A stretch of DNA of 64,000 nt, taken from the NCBI RefSeq assembly GCF_900107965.1, contig NZ_FNVU01000003.1, positions 602,045 through 666,044 on the forward strand, written 5' to 3'. Origin of the DNA: Actinacidiphila yanglinensis (GTDB taxonomy: Bacteria; Actinomycetota; Actinomycetes; Streptomycetales; Streptomycetaceae). Both the position numbers and the translations under genes were made by a program. Below, one piece after another: positions 19,019-31,442 of this stretch. The notes under the pieces were generated by a model. The model was given only the letters and a program-made list of their open reading frames with translations, made no database searches and was not told the DNA's origin. Every line of letters begins with the position of its first letter. The first letter of the stretch is position 1.

Positions 19019-19294
19019 ATGAGCGACGCAAAGCAGGTGGCCGCAGCGGCCGCCGACAGCAACCCGCTGGATGCGGAAGAGGCCGCACCGGCCGATCCCG
19101 CGGAACCGGAAGGGGAGAGTACGGCGGCGCCCGCCGAGGACGAGGTGAAGCGCAAGTTCCGCGAGGCGCTGGCGCGGAAACAGGGCGGGGGCGGCCGCGG
19201 CGGCGCCGCGACGACCGGCCCGGACCAGTCCAAGATCCACGGTGCGCACGGGCGCGCGGGCGGCCCGCGCGAGTTCCGCCGCAAGTCGGGGTAA
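19019..19294 (+). CDS. DUF5302 domain protein
   Basis: 91 residues: acidic, Ala/Pro/Glu-rich N-terminus, then [15 protein letters not shown] and the closing [20 protein letters not shown] plus a basic end. The SKIHGAHG...FRRKSG tail is the conserved feature of DUF5302, a small actinobacterial family of unknown function. Probably a disordered cytosolic protein. It stands alone between a divergent gene and the peptidase. Confidence 0.88.
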   Translation: MSDAKQVAAAAADSNPLDAEEAAPADPAEPEGESTAAPAEDEVKRKFREALARKQGGGGRGGAATTGPDQSKIHGAHGRAGGPREFRRKSG

Positions 19295-19471
19295 CGCGAC
19301 CGCCCGGCCGTCCCGTCCCCGCGCGTCGTACCTCGCGGTGGACGGGCGGCCGTCGGCGCGGTGCGCTCTCGCGGGCGGACCGCGGTGCCTCCGCGACCCC
19401 GGGCAGGTCACGGCCCTGCGGGCGGCCACGAGGCCGGGCGCCTGGCGGCGGGGCCCCGTTAGAGTCGAGCG

Positions 19472-21484
19472 GTGACCACGAATCCACTGCTGACCCCGAG
19501 CACACTGCCCTACGGCCTGCCGGCGTTCGCCGAGCTGGAGGACGCCCACTACCTTCCGGCGTTCGAGCGGGCCCTCGCGGAGCACTCCGCCGAGATCGAG
19601 CGGATCGCGAAGAACCCCGACGCCCCGACCTTCGCGAACACGCTGGAGGCGATGGAGTGTTCGGGCCGCCTGCTGGCGCGGGTGCGGGAGGTGTACGACA
19701 ACCAGGCCGCCGCGCACCTCACCGAGGGCATCCAGCGGATCGAGGCCGAGGTGAGCGCGAGGCTGGCCGCGCACGAGGACGAGGTGCACCTCAACGCGGC
19801 GCTGTACGGGCGGATCAGGGAGCTGTACGAGGCCCGCGACACCCTCGACCTCGACCCGGAGTCGCTGCGGCTGCTGGAGCGCTACCGGACCGGCTTCGTG
19901 CGGGCCGGGGCGGAGTTGCCGGAGGAGGGCCGGGTCCGGCTGCGCGGGCTGAACGCGCGGATCGCGGCCGCCAGCACCGAGTTCGGGCAGAACCTGCTGG
20001 CCGCCAACAAGGCCGGCGCGCTGGTGCTCGACGACGTCGCGCAGCTGTCCGGGCTGTCCCCGGACGCGGTCGCGGCGGCCGCGGCCAACGCCCGCGAGCT
20101 CGGCCACGACGGCGCATGGGTGCTGAGCCTGCGCAACTTCACCAACCAGATCGAACTCGCCTCCCTGGACGACCGCGACGTCCGCCGCCGCTTCCTGGCC
20201 GCCGCCACGGACCGTGCGCAGGACACCAACGGGCCGCTCGCGGTCACCCTGGCCACCCTGCGCGCCGAGCGCGCCGCCCTCCTCGGCTACGACAGCCACG
20301 CGGCCTACACCGTCGCCGACACCACCGCGGGCAGCACCGAGGCGGTGACCGCGCTGCTGGAGAGCCTGGTGCCGCCCGCCGTGGCCAACGCCCGCCGTGA
20401 GGCCGAGGCGCTCGCCGAGACCGCCGGCGGTCCGGTCGAGGCGTGGGACTGGGCGTACTGGTCGGAGAAGGTCCGCAAGGAGCGGCACGCCATCGACCAG
20501 GCCGCGCTGCGCCCGTACTTCGAGCTGGAGGCGGTGCTGCGCGACGGCGTCTTCCACGCCGCGCACGAGGTGTACGGCATCACCGTCACCGAGCGGCCTG
20601 ACCTGGTCGGGTACCACCCCGACGTCCGCGTCTTCGAGGTCTTCGACGCCGACGGCAGCGGGATCGGGCTGTTCCTGATCGACTTCTTCGCGCGGCCCAC
20701 CAAGCGCGGCGGCGCCTGGATGAACGCGCTGGTCCAGCAGTCCCACCTGCTCGGCGACCGGCCGGTCATCGTCAACAACCACAACATCGGCAAGCCCGCT
20801 CCGGGCGAACCCGCGCTGCTGACGTTCAGCCAGGTCGACACGCTCTTCCACGAGTTCGGGCACGCCCTGCACGGGCTCTTCTCCGACGTGCGCTACCCGT
20901 TCTTCTCCGGCACCTCGGTGCCGCGCGACTTCGTGGAGTACCCCTCCCAGGTCAACGAGATGTGGTCGACCTGGCCGGAGGTGCTGGCGCGCTACGCCCG
21001 CCACCACGAGACCGGCGAGCCGATGCCGGACGACGTGGTGGTCCGGATGCGGGAGGCCGCGCGCTTCGGGGAGGGCTTCGCGACGGTGGAGTACCTGGCC
21101 GCCGCGCTGCTGGACTGGGCCTGGCACTCGCTGCCGGCCGGGACGGACCCGGGCGACCCGCTGGAGTTCGAGGCCCGCGCGCTCGCGGCGGCCGGCATCG
21201 ACCTGCCGGCGGTGCCGCCGCGCTACCGCACCACCTACTTCAGCCACATCTTCGGCAGCGACTACAGCGCCGGCTACTACTCCTACATCTGGAGCGAGGT
21301 GCTGGACGCCGACACCGTCGACTGGTTCGACACCCACGGCGGAATGCGGCGCGCCAACGGCGACGTCTTCCGCCGCGAACTGCTGTCCAGGGGCGGCAGC
21401 AAGGACCCGATGGAGGCGTTCGCCGCGGTCCGCGGGCGCGCTCCGCGGGTGGAACCGCTGCTCGCCCGGCGCGGGCTGGGATGA
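19472..21484 (+). CDS. M3-family metallopeptidase (oligopeptidase A / Dcp type)
   Basis: 670 residues, normal for the family. The zinc site is HEFGH at residues 460-464 (DTLFHEFGHALHGLFSD), with the third ligand region VEYPSQVNEMW just downstream. C-terminal TTYFSHIFGSDYSAGYYSYIWSEVLDAD is the conserved M3 substrate-binding block. No signal peptide, so a cytosolic oligopeptidase or dipeptidyl carboxypeptidase. Start GTG 19472. A perfect inverted repeat follows its stop. Confidence 0.95.
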   Translation: MTTNPLLTPSTLPYGLPAFAELEDAHYLPAFERALAEHSAEIERIAKNPDAPTFANTLEAMECSGRLLARVREVYDNQAAAHLTEGIQRIEAEVSARLAAHEDEVHLNAALYGRIRELYEARDTLDLDPESLRLLERYRTGFVRAGAELPEEGRVRLRGLNARIAAASTEFGQNLLAANKAGALVLDDVAQLSGLSPDAVAAAAANARELGHDGAWVLSLRNFTNQIELASLDDRDVRRRFLAAATDRAQDTNGPLAVTLATLRAERAALLGYDSHAAYTVADTTAGSTEAVTALLESLVPPAVANARREAEALAETAGGPVEAWDWAYWSEKVRKERHAIDQAALRPYFELEAVLRDGVFHAAHEVYGITVTERPDLVGYHPDVRVFEVFDADGSGIGLFLIDFFARPTKRGGAWMNALVQQSHLLGDRPVIVNNHNIGKPAPGEPALLTFSQVDTLFHEFGHALHGLFSDVRYPFFSGTSVPRDFVEYPSQVNEMWSTWPEVLARYARHHETGEPMPDDVVVRMREAARFGEGFATVEYLAAALLDWAWHSLPAGTDPGDPLEFEARALAAAGIDLPAVPPRYRTTYFSHIFGSDYSAGYYSYIWSEVLDADTVDWFDTHGGMRRANGDVFRRELLSRGGSKDPMEAFAAVRGRAPRVEPLLARRGLG

Positions 21485-21508
21485 CGGGCCGGGATGACCC
21501 GAGCGCCG

Positions 21509-21547
21509 CGCGCCCCCGGGCCCGGAGGACCCGGGCCCGGGGGCGCG
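21509..21547. terminator. 17-bp perfect inverted repeat between convergent genes
   Basis: Arms 21509-21525 and 21531-21547 are exact complements with loop AGGAC. It sits 24 bases after the peptidase stop and 46 bases before the stop of the oppositely oriented hydrolase, the classic position of a shared terminator. Confidence 0.8.
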
Positions 21548-21593
21548 GGCGCTCAGCAGGCGAGCGCGGGCCCGGGGGACCCGCCGCCCGGCG

Positions 21594-22766
21594 CTACGCG
21601 TCCGCGACCCGGTCCTTCTGAGCCGGGGCGGGCGGCGGCCAGGGGCTCCACCCCGAGGTCGGGGTGACGGCGACCTCACGCCACCACGGGTAGGCGGCCG
21701 GCGGGTCGGCCGGCTCGAAGGGCTGGCCGACGAGCGGGGTGACCGCCCGCACGCCGGAGCGGTGGGCGTGGTCGAGGGTGCCCTCGCCCGGGTCGGACCA
21801 GGCGTGCGGCGCGAGGTTGAAGGTCCCCCAGTGGATCGGCAGCATGACGCCGTGGGAGCTGCCGCCGGACAGGTCCAGGTGGGTACGGACGCCCTCGGCG
21901 GGGGTCATGTGGATGTCGGGCCAGAACTCGCTGTACGCGCCGATCTGGATCATCGTGGCGTCGAACGGGCCGTGCCGCTCGGCGATGTCGGCGAAACCGG
22001 GGAAGTAGCCGGTGTCACCGCTGTGGTAGACGCGGTGGGTGCCGTCGGTGACGACCCACGAGGCCCACAGGGTCTGCTGCCGGCCGCGCAGGCCGCGCCC
22101 GCAGAAGTGCCGGGCCGGGGTGGCGGTCAGGGTCAGCCCGGCCAGCTCGGTGGACTCGTGCCAGTCCAGCTCGCGCAGCCGCTCCGGCGGCACGCCCCAG
22201 TGCTCCAGGTGGGAGCCGACGCCCAGCGGCACCACGAACACCGCGCCGCCGCGGATCAGCGCGACGATCGTCGGCATGTCGAGGTGGTCGTAGTGGTCGT
22301 GGGAGATGACCACCGCGTCGATGCCGGTCAGCGACTCGAGGGGCACCGGCGTGGGGTGCACCCGCTTCGGCCCGGCGAACGCGAACGGCGAGCACCGCTC
22401 GCCCCAGACCGGGTCGAACAGCACCCGCCGGCCGCCGATCTCGGCGAGTACCGAGGAGTGGCCCATCCACGTCAGCCGCAGACCCGAGGCCGGCGGCCGG
22501 GCGAGGTCGGCGAGCGTGGTGGGGTGCAGCGGGACCGGCCCGGCGGGCTTGCGGGACCGCCGCACCTCCTTGCGGAGGTTGGCCGGCAGCGCCTTCATCA
22601 TGCTGCCGCTGGGCATGGTGCGGGCGCCCACCGGGTTCACGAAGGCGCCGTCCGCGTAGTTGGGGGAAGCGAGGATACGTTCCAGCCGCGCGCCCACGGC
22701 GTCCGCGCCGAACGGGGCGGGCCGCAGCTTCACGAGGGGGGACGGCTGTCGGCGGGCGCCGGTCAC
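21594..22766 (-). CDS. Metallo-beta-lactamase-fold hydrolase (NAPE-PLD / UlaG like)
   Basis: 390 residues. The metal-binding motif HDHYDHLD is present, preceded by LTWMGHSSVLAEIGGRRVLFDPVW and followed by YHSGDTGYFPGFADIAERHGPFD and LPIHWGTFNL. This is the N-acylphosphatidylethanolamine phospholipase D-like branch, often annotated as phosphodiesterase; the substrate here is unknown. GTG 22766 was chosen for AGGAGG upstream. No signal peptide seen. Confidence 0.9.
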   Translation of the reverse strand: MTGARRQPSPLVKLRPAPFGADAVGARLERILASPNYADGAFVNPVGARTMPSGSMMKALPANLRKEVRRSRKPAGPVPLHPTTLADLARPPASGLRLTWMGHSSVLAEIGGRRVLFDPVWGERCSPFAFAGPKRVHPTPVPLESLTGIDAVVISHDHYDHLDMPTIVALIRGGAVFVVPLGVGSHLEHWGVPPERLRELDWHESTELAGLTLTATPARHFCGRGLRGRQQTLWASWVVTDGTHRVYHSGDTGYFPGFADIAERHGPFDATMIQIGAYSEFWPDIHMTPAEGVRTHLDLSGGSSHGVMLPIHWGTFNLAPHAWSDPGEGTLDHAHRSGVRAVTPLVGQPFEPADPPAAYPWWREVAVTPTSGWSPWPPPAPAQKDRVADA

Positions 22767-22872
22767 GGCTCCTCCTGGTGATCGATCGGACGGCGGGGTA
22801 TCCGCCGCCTCCATTATGCGGGGCCGCCTGGAAACCGCCTCGTGTTCCGGAAGGGCCGGAAGAGGCGGCCGA

Positions 22873-23712
22873 TCATGTGAACGCGACCGAGAGCTGGTCG
22901 CGCACCGGCAGGTAGCCGAGCCGCCGGTACAGGTGGTTGCTGACCGGGTTCGCCAGATCCGTGGCGAGCAGGACGTCCCGCGCCCCGGTGTCCAGCGCGG
23001 CCCGCGAGACCGCGGCGGTCACCGCCCCCGCGTACCCGCGGCCGCGCAGCTCCGCGGGGGTGTAGACGGCGACGATCCGGAGTGCGCCGTCCTCCGGGGA
23101 GGTGTGGCCCGCCATCGCGACCGGCTCGCCGTCGACCTCCCACAGGGTGCGGCCGCCGTAGCCGAGGGCGTCCTCCAGGACGCGCGCGACCCCCGGCGTG
23201 CTCTCCCCGATGTCCCGAGCGAACTCCTCGTGCCAGCGCACCAGCAGTCCGAGGTCGTCCCGCCCGGCGACCCGGGCGCGGCCGGGCGGTGCCGGGGTGC
23301 GCGGGGTCAGCGTGCCCAACCGGTGCAGCCGCTGCTCGCGTTCGACCCGCAGCCCGGCGCCGGTCCGCTCCTGCCACGCGGCGCCGAACGCGCGCACCGC
23401 CTCCGCGTCACCGCGCGCCCCCGCCAGCGGGCCCTCCCACGCGGCGGCGAGCTCGTGCAGGGCGCGCTCCGGACCCCGGGCGAGCAGCGGCGGATACGGC
23501 GGCGTGCACAGGAAGGCGGCCGCCACCTCGCCGCCGTCCTCCTCGCGCCACCATCCGAACCGCGGCGCCTGCGGCCCGTACGCGTCCGCACCCCGCCGGC
23601 GCAGCGTCCCGGAGACGGTGCGCAGCACGGAGTACTCCACCGGGCGCCGGTCCAGGAAGCCGCCGGCCGCGGTGCCGAACTCCGTCACGGACTCGGTGAT
23701 CATCCATCCCAT
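22873..23712 (-). CDS. GNAT N-acetyltransferase
   Basis: About 279 residues. The C-terminal half is a GNAT fold: the acetyl-CoA pyrophosphate loop is LRGRGYAGAVTAAVSRAAL, preceded by ALRIVAVYTPAE, with NPVSNHLYRRLGYLPV at the end. The N-terminal half is a degenerate GNAT-like domain. Start choice is between ATG 23712, ATG 23703 and ATG 23748; none has a strong ribosome-binding site. Substrate unknown. Confidence 0.85.
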   Translation of the reverse strand: MGWMITESVTEFGTAAGGFLDRRPVEYSVLRTVSGTLRRRGADAYGPQAPRFGWWREEDGGEVAAAFLCTPPYPPLLARGPERALHELAAAWEGPLAGARGDAEAVRAFGAAWQERTGAGLRVEREQRLHRLGTLTPRTPAPPGRARVAGRDDLGLLVRWHEEFARDIGESTPGVARVLEDALGYGGRTLWEVDGEPVAMAGHTSPEDGALRIVAVYTPAELRGRGYAGAVTAAVSRAALDTGARDVLLATDLANPVSNHLYRRLGYLPVRDQLSVAFT

Positions 23713-23865
23713 CCGCCTATCCTGGCCCACCCTCCGGCGCCCCCGCATCCGGAATTCCCCGCGGTCCGGGCCGACTTGGCGGTGCCGGTCGACGCGCCGG
23801 ACCGACGTGCGCGGCCCTCCTGACGCGGTCCTCCCGACGCGGCCGGTTCTCCACGGCCGGTCCGG

Positions 23866-24471
23866 TCATCCCTGGGCCCGGCCGCCGAACTCCGTGCCGA
23901 ACTGCGTGCCGAACTCCGTGCCGGAGCCGTCCTCGGAGGCGTCGTCGGGTACGTCGCCCGGTATCGCCCCGGACAGCTCGTCCAGCACCATCTCCTCCAG
24001 CCGCTCCAGCGTCTGCTCCATGCTGCCGATCCACACCTGCCCGTCGCGCATCCCGGCCCGCTCGTCCGCGGGGGCGCGCGAGCAGTCGTAGGACTCGGTG
24101 ACGAGGGTGCTCGCGGGGCCGGTGGGGGTGAGGGAGTAGGTCCAGCGGTGGCCCCACCGGGCGCCGGACGCGTCGTGGTCGGGATGGCCGCGGCCGGCCT
24201 CCGGCTCCCAGGCGATGCGGCGGTCCTGCTCGAACTCGACCACGTGGTTGTTCATCTCGTAGTGGCCGTGCGGCGCGTGGTACATGCCCATCACGAAGAC
24301 GTCGCCGACGCGGGCGACGGCCGTCTCGGTGACCGCGCCGCGCAGCATGCCGGAACCGTCGAGATCGGTGTGCCGGGCAGGGTTGGCCAGGACGCGGAAG
24401 AGGGCGGCGGCCGGCGCGGGGATCAGCCGCGACACGGCCACCGGCTCGTACGAGGACTCGTCGGTCATCAT
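23866..24471 (-). CDS. SRPBCC (START-like) family protein
   Basis: 201 residues. Opening SRLIPAPAAALFRVLANPARHTDLDGSG and the WTYSLTPTGPASTLVTESYD strand are typical of polyketide-cyclase/AHSA1-like ligand-binding folds. Two adjacent ATG codons start the frame, with AGGAGGTG ideally placed. The C-terminal tail holds a 12-bp tandem repeat (about 23884-23920) giving GTEFGTQFGTEFG, probably disordered. No ligand can be inferred. Confidence 0.85.
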   Translation of the reverse strand: MMTDESSYEPVAVSRLIPAPAAALFRVLANPARHTDLDGSGMLRGAVTETAVARVGDVFVMGMYHAPHGHYEMNNHVVEFEQDRRIAWEPEAGRGHPDHDASGARWGHRWTYSLTPTGPASTLVTESYDCSRAPADERAGMRDGQVWIGSMEQTLERLEEMVLDELSGAIPGDVPDDASEDGSGTEFGTQFGTEFGGRAQG

Positions 24472-24533
24472 GTGCACCTCCTGCTCCCGCAGGGTAGGGG
24501 CCGGCACCGACAACGGGTCCTGGCGGCGCCCCG

Positions 24534-28489
<3,956 letters not shown>

Positions 28490-29392
28490 CTACCCCTCCA
28501 GGAAGCCGTCGATCCGGCGGCGCAGGCCCGCCGGGTCCAGGCCGTGCGCGGCGATGTGGTCGCGGGCCGAGCCGTACCGCCGCAGCTCCTCCCGGCTCGT
28601 GCCCAGGGACAGCACCCGGTGCGGCACGTCGGCCAGCGCCCGGTTCGCGAAGTCCGCCGAGGTGCCCGCGAGATACGGCTCGACCAGCACGAGGTCGGGT
28701 ACGTCCGCGCGCAGCACCGCGTCGTGCACGGTGGCCGCGTCGAACGGCCGCACCGTCGAGGCGTACAGCACGGTCACGTCGCGGCCACCGGTCGCCTCCA
28801 GGACCGGGTACAGCATCGGCCCGACCGCGAGCACCACGCCCGCCCGCCCCTCGCGCACCACCTGGAAACGCCCCGGGGGCACCGCGACCGGAGCGAGGTT
28901 CGTCTGGTCGCTCAGCCGGACGTACACCCGGCTGTCCCCGTCCGCCGCCGCGTGCCGCAGCAGCGCCTCCGCCTCGTCGGGGTGCCCCGGCACGTGGACG
29001 GTCCACCCCTCCAGCGTGTCCAGCAGGGCCACGTCGCCCGGGCTCTGATGGGTACGACCGCCGGCCGCGTTGTCGTACGACGCCCCGGCGCTGACCAGCA
29101 CCGCGCCCACGCCCTGGTGGTTCAGGTCCAGTTTCACCTGCTCGAAGGGGCGCTCCACCAGGAAGCTGGCGAAGGTGTGCACCAGGGGGCGCAGCCCGGT
29201 CAGGGCCATGCCGCTGGCGACGCTCACCAGCAGTTGCTCCCGGATTCCGACGTCGACCACCCGGTCCGGATGGGCCTTCGCGGCGTCGGTGAACCGGTCA
29301 CTCGAGATCACGGCGAGCACGACCGCGAGGCGCGGGTCCTCGTCGAGGAGGCGGCTGGCGACCGTGCCGAAACGGTCACGCATGGTGTCCAT
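28490..29392 (-). CDS. Transketolase, C-terminal subunit
   Basis: 300 residues covering the pyrimidine-binding and C-terminal domains of transketolase. Seen are RVVDVGIREQLLVSVASGMALTGL (catalytic glutamate region), THQSPGDVALL and the closing regulatory fold LVEPYLAGTSADFANRAL. It must pair with the N-terminal subunit encoded 213 bases upstream on the same strand. AAGGAG precedes the ATG. The 213-base gap between the halves is strongly strand-skewed (G-rich on the + strand) and holds no gene. Confidence 0.88.
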   Translation of the reverse strand: MDTMRDRFGTVASRLLDEDPRLAVVLAVISSDRFTDAAKAHPDRVVDVGIREQLLVSVASGMALTGLRPLVHTFASFLVERPFEQVKLDLNHQGVGAVLVSAGASYDNAAGGRTHQSPGDVALLDTLEGWTVHVPGHPDEAEALLRHAAADGDSRVYVRLSDQTNLAPVAVPPGRFQVVREGRAGVVLAVGPMLYPVLEATGGRDVTVLYASTVRPFDAATVHDAVLRADVPDLVLVEPYLAGTSADFANRALADVPHRVLSLGTSREELRRYGSARDHIAAHGLDPAGLRRRIDGFLEG

Positions 29393-29605
29393 GGGGTGCT
29401 CCTTGAGGTGAGGTGGGTGGGGCGGGTCGGTGGTGCGGGTCTCGGTGGTGCGGTGGGGTGCGAGTTCGGTGAGGTGTCGGAGGGCCGGGGTGCCGGAGTA
29501 CGGGGGTGCGGGGGTCCCCGGGGACGGGTGCGGGGAGCGTGGTTGCGCGGGGGTGTCGAGGTGGAGGTCGGCGATGCGTGGCCGGTGTGGCAGGTGCGGC
29601 CGGGC

Positions 29606-30352
29606 TCAGTCCTTCGGCTCGACCTCGGCCACCACCACGTGCGGGCGGCCGGGGTGCGGCGCGGTGAACGCCTCGTACAGCGCGTCGTGGTCGCGCCCGT
29701 CGATGGTCAGGGCGGACCAGCCCTCCATGGCGAAGCGGGCGGCGAGTCCACCCCGCCAGCCGTAGGTCGCCGACCGGTTGTCGATCGCCACCACGTGCAG
29801 TCGCTCCAGGCCCATCGCCCCGGCGAGCTGCACCGCCTCGTGGTTGCTGCCCTCGTCCATCTCGGCGTCGCCGACCAGCGCCCACACCGCGGGACCGGTC
29901 AGACCCTGTGCCCGCAGACCCAGCGCGCTGCCCACGGCCAGCGGCAGCCCGTGCCCGAGCGAGCCCGAACCGATCTCCACGCCCGGCACCAGCATCCGGT
30001 CCGGGTGGTACCCGAGCGGGGAGTCGTACCCGCCGAAGCCGGGCAGCCACGCGCGCGGCACGAAGCCCTTCGCGGTGAGCACCGCGTAGTACGCCATCGG
30101 GCCGTGCCCCTTCGACAGCAGGAAGCGGTCCCGCTCCGGGTCGTCGGCGGTGTTGGGGGAGACCCGCAGCACCCGGTCGTACAGCACCCACAGCGCGTCC
30201 AGGGTGGAGGTCGCGGCGGGGTCGTGCTTCTCGTCGCCGCTCATCAGCGACATCAGCGGCTGGAGGTCCTGGTAGCCGTACCCGCCCCGCGGGTGGGCCG
30301 ACTCGTGCGCGTGCGGCGCCGCTGCGGGCGCCGGCTCTCTCGTCGTCGTCAT
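29606..30352 (-). CDS. Transketolase, N-terminal (TPP-binding) subunit
   Basis: 248 residues. The thiamine-diphosphate motif is ALVGDAEMDEGSNHEAVQLAGAMG ending in VVAIDN, and FLLSKGHGPMAYYAVL and EIGSGSLGHGLPLAVGSALG are typical of split transketolases. With the C-terminal subunit it would move two-carbon units between sugars. The ATG at 30352 faces soxR across 53 bases that contain a SoxR-box-like palindrome, so SoxR control is possible. The ribosome-binding site is weak. Confidence 0.88.
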   Translation of the reverse strand: MTTTREPAPAAAPHAHESAHPRGGYGYQDLQPLMSLMSGDEKHDPAATSTLDALWVLYDRVLRVSPNTADDPERDRFLLSKGHGPMAYYAVLTAKGFVPRAWLPGFGGYDSPLGYHPDRMLVPGVEIGSGSLGHGLPLAVGSALGLRAQGLTGPAVWALVGDAEMDEGSNHEAVQLAGAMGLERLHVVAIDNRSATYGWRGGLAARFAMEGWSALTIDGRDHDALYEAFTAPHPGRPHVVVAEVEPKD

Positions 30353-30365
30353 GTCCCGAGGGTGC

Positions 30366-30387
30366 GACTTCAAGTCCACTTGAAGTC
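30366..30387. promoter_or_regulatory. SoxR-box-like palindrome
   Basis: ACTTCAAGT-CC-ACTTGAAGT at 30367-30386, flanked by a further G/C pair, is a perfect palindrome resembling known SoxR operators (CTCAAGTT/AACTTGAG core). It lies in the 53-base divergent space between the transketolase and soxR. For soxR, TTCAAG at 30369-30374 and TACGCT at 30394-30399 are 19 bases apart, the long spacer expected of a MerR-type promoter. Confidence 0.75.
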
Positions 30388-30405
30388 AAGCGCTACGCTG
30401 GCGCG

Positions 30406-30870
30406 GTGAGTCTCTCCACCCGTGACCGCCTGACCATCGGCGAACTGGCCGCCCGCAGCGGCAACGCCACGTCGGCGCTGCGCTATTACGAGGAGCTCGG
30501 CCTCATCCAGTCCGAGCGCACCGCCGGAGGCCAGCGCCGCTACCGCCGGGCCACCCTGCGCTGGCTCGCTTTCGTGAGGGCCGCCCAGCGGATCGGCCTG
30601 AGCCTGGGGGAGGTCCGCGACGCGCTCGCCCACCTGCCCGTCGACCACGTCCCCAGCGCGGCCGACTGGAGCCGGGTCGCCCGCACCTGGCAGCACCGGA
30701 TCGACGAGCAGATCGCGGAGCTCCAGCAGGTCAGGGACCAGCTCACCGGCTGCGTCGGCTGCGGCTGCCTGTCACTGACCCGCTGCGGGCTGTACAACCC
30801 GGAGGACACGGCAGCGCGCCGGGGGTCCGGCGCCCGTTACCTGCTGGGCGACGAACCCCTGGCGCGCTGA
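30406..30870 (+). CDS. soxR: SoxR redox-sensing regulator
   Basis: 154 residues, MerR family. The N-terminal winged helix reads TIGELAARSGNATSALRYYEELGLI; the C-terminal [2Fe-2S] motif is C116-C119-C121-C127 in CVGCGCLSLTRCGLYNPED, diagnostic of SoxR. In Streptomyces SoxR answers redox-active compounds rather than superoxide and controls a few genes. Start GTG 30406. It is divergent from the split transketolase genes, with a SoxR-box-like palindrome between. Confidence 0.95.
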   Translation: MSLSTRDRLTIGELAARSGNATSALRYYEELGLIQSERTAGGQRRYRRATLRWLAFVRAAQRIGLSLGEVRDALAHLPVDHVPSAADWSRVARTWQHRIDEQIAELQQVRDQLTGCVGCGCLSLTRCGLYNPEDTAARRGSGARYLLGDEPLAR

Positions 30871-30923
30871 CCCCCCGGGCCCATGGCCCCCCGGCCCCCG
30901 GGCCCCTCGCGGGGACGCGGCTC

Positions 30924-31214
30924 TCACATCCCTTCGACCTTGAACGGGTCGTGCTCTGCGAGCAGCTTGTCCAGCCGGGCCTGGTCCACCCGGTTCGACA
31001 CCTGCCCCTCCTGCTGCCGGTCGCGGATCACCTTCGCCAGGGTGAAGGTCGCCGTCACCACATAGAGCAGTCCCACCGCCAGGAACGCCCGAACCCACGC
31101 GTCCACCGGCAGATACGCCACCCCCACCACCATCGCGCCCAGCGCCAGCCCGAACGAGATCGCGGCCTGCGCGGCGTATGCGGCAGTCGTCTGCTGCTGA
31201 ATCACCTTCGTCAT
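30924..31214 (-). CDS. YiaA/YiaB two-helix membrane protein
   Basis: 96 residues. Two hydrophobic helices (about residues 15-35 and 40-60: AAISFGLALGAMVVGVAYLP and RAFLAVGLLYVVTATFTLAKV) flank a short turn, followed by a charged tail (KVIRDRQQEGQVSNRVDQARL). This is the YiaAB two-helix family of unknown function. GGGGAG precedes the ATG. It converges with soxR. Confidence 0.88.
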   Translation of the reverse strand: MTKVIQQQTTAAYAAQAAISFGLALGAMVVGVAYLPVDAWVRAFLAVGLLYVVTATFTLAKVIRDRQQEGQVSNRVDQARLDKLLAEHDPFKVEGM

Positions 31215-31368
31215 GCCCCCACTCTCCCCGGACGTGACCCACCCCACATGAGTACGCCTACTCAACCCACCTCCGACCCGGCCCCCATAGTGAGAGCGAC
31301 CACCTCCCCCGGTGCGGTATTGTTTTCCCTGCGCGATCACCCCGGGTTCACCCCGGACGATCAAGCAT

Positions 31369-31442
31369 CGGGACGTGGCGCAGCTTGGTAGCGCACCTGA
31401 CTGGGGGTCAGGGGGTCGCAGGTTCAAATCCTGTCGTCCCGA
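31369..31442 (+). tRNA. tRNA-Pro (anticodon GGG)
   Basis: A full cloverleaf can be drawn: acceptor CGGGACG/CGTCCCG with discriminator A at 31442, D arm GCGC...GCGC, anticodon stem CCTGA/TCAGG with loop CTGGGGG (anticodon GGG), and T arm GCAGG-TTCAAAT-CCTGT. CCA is not encoded. The 3' half is the evident insertion site of the integrative element next to it: the integrase gene runs antisense into the T loop. Confidence 0.97.
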
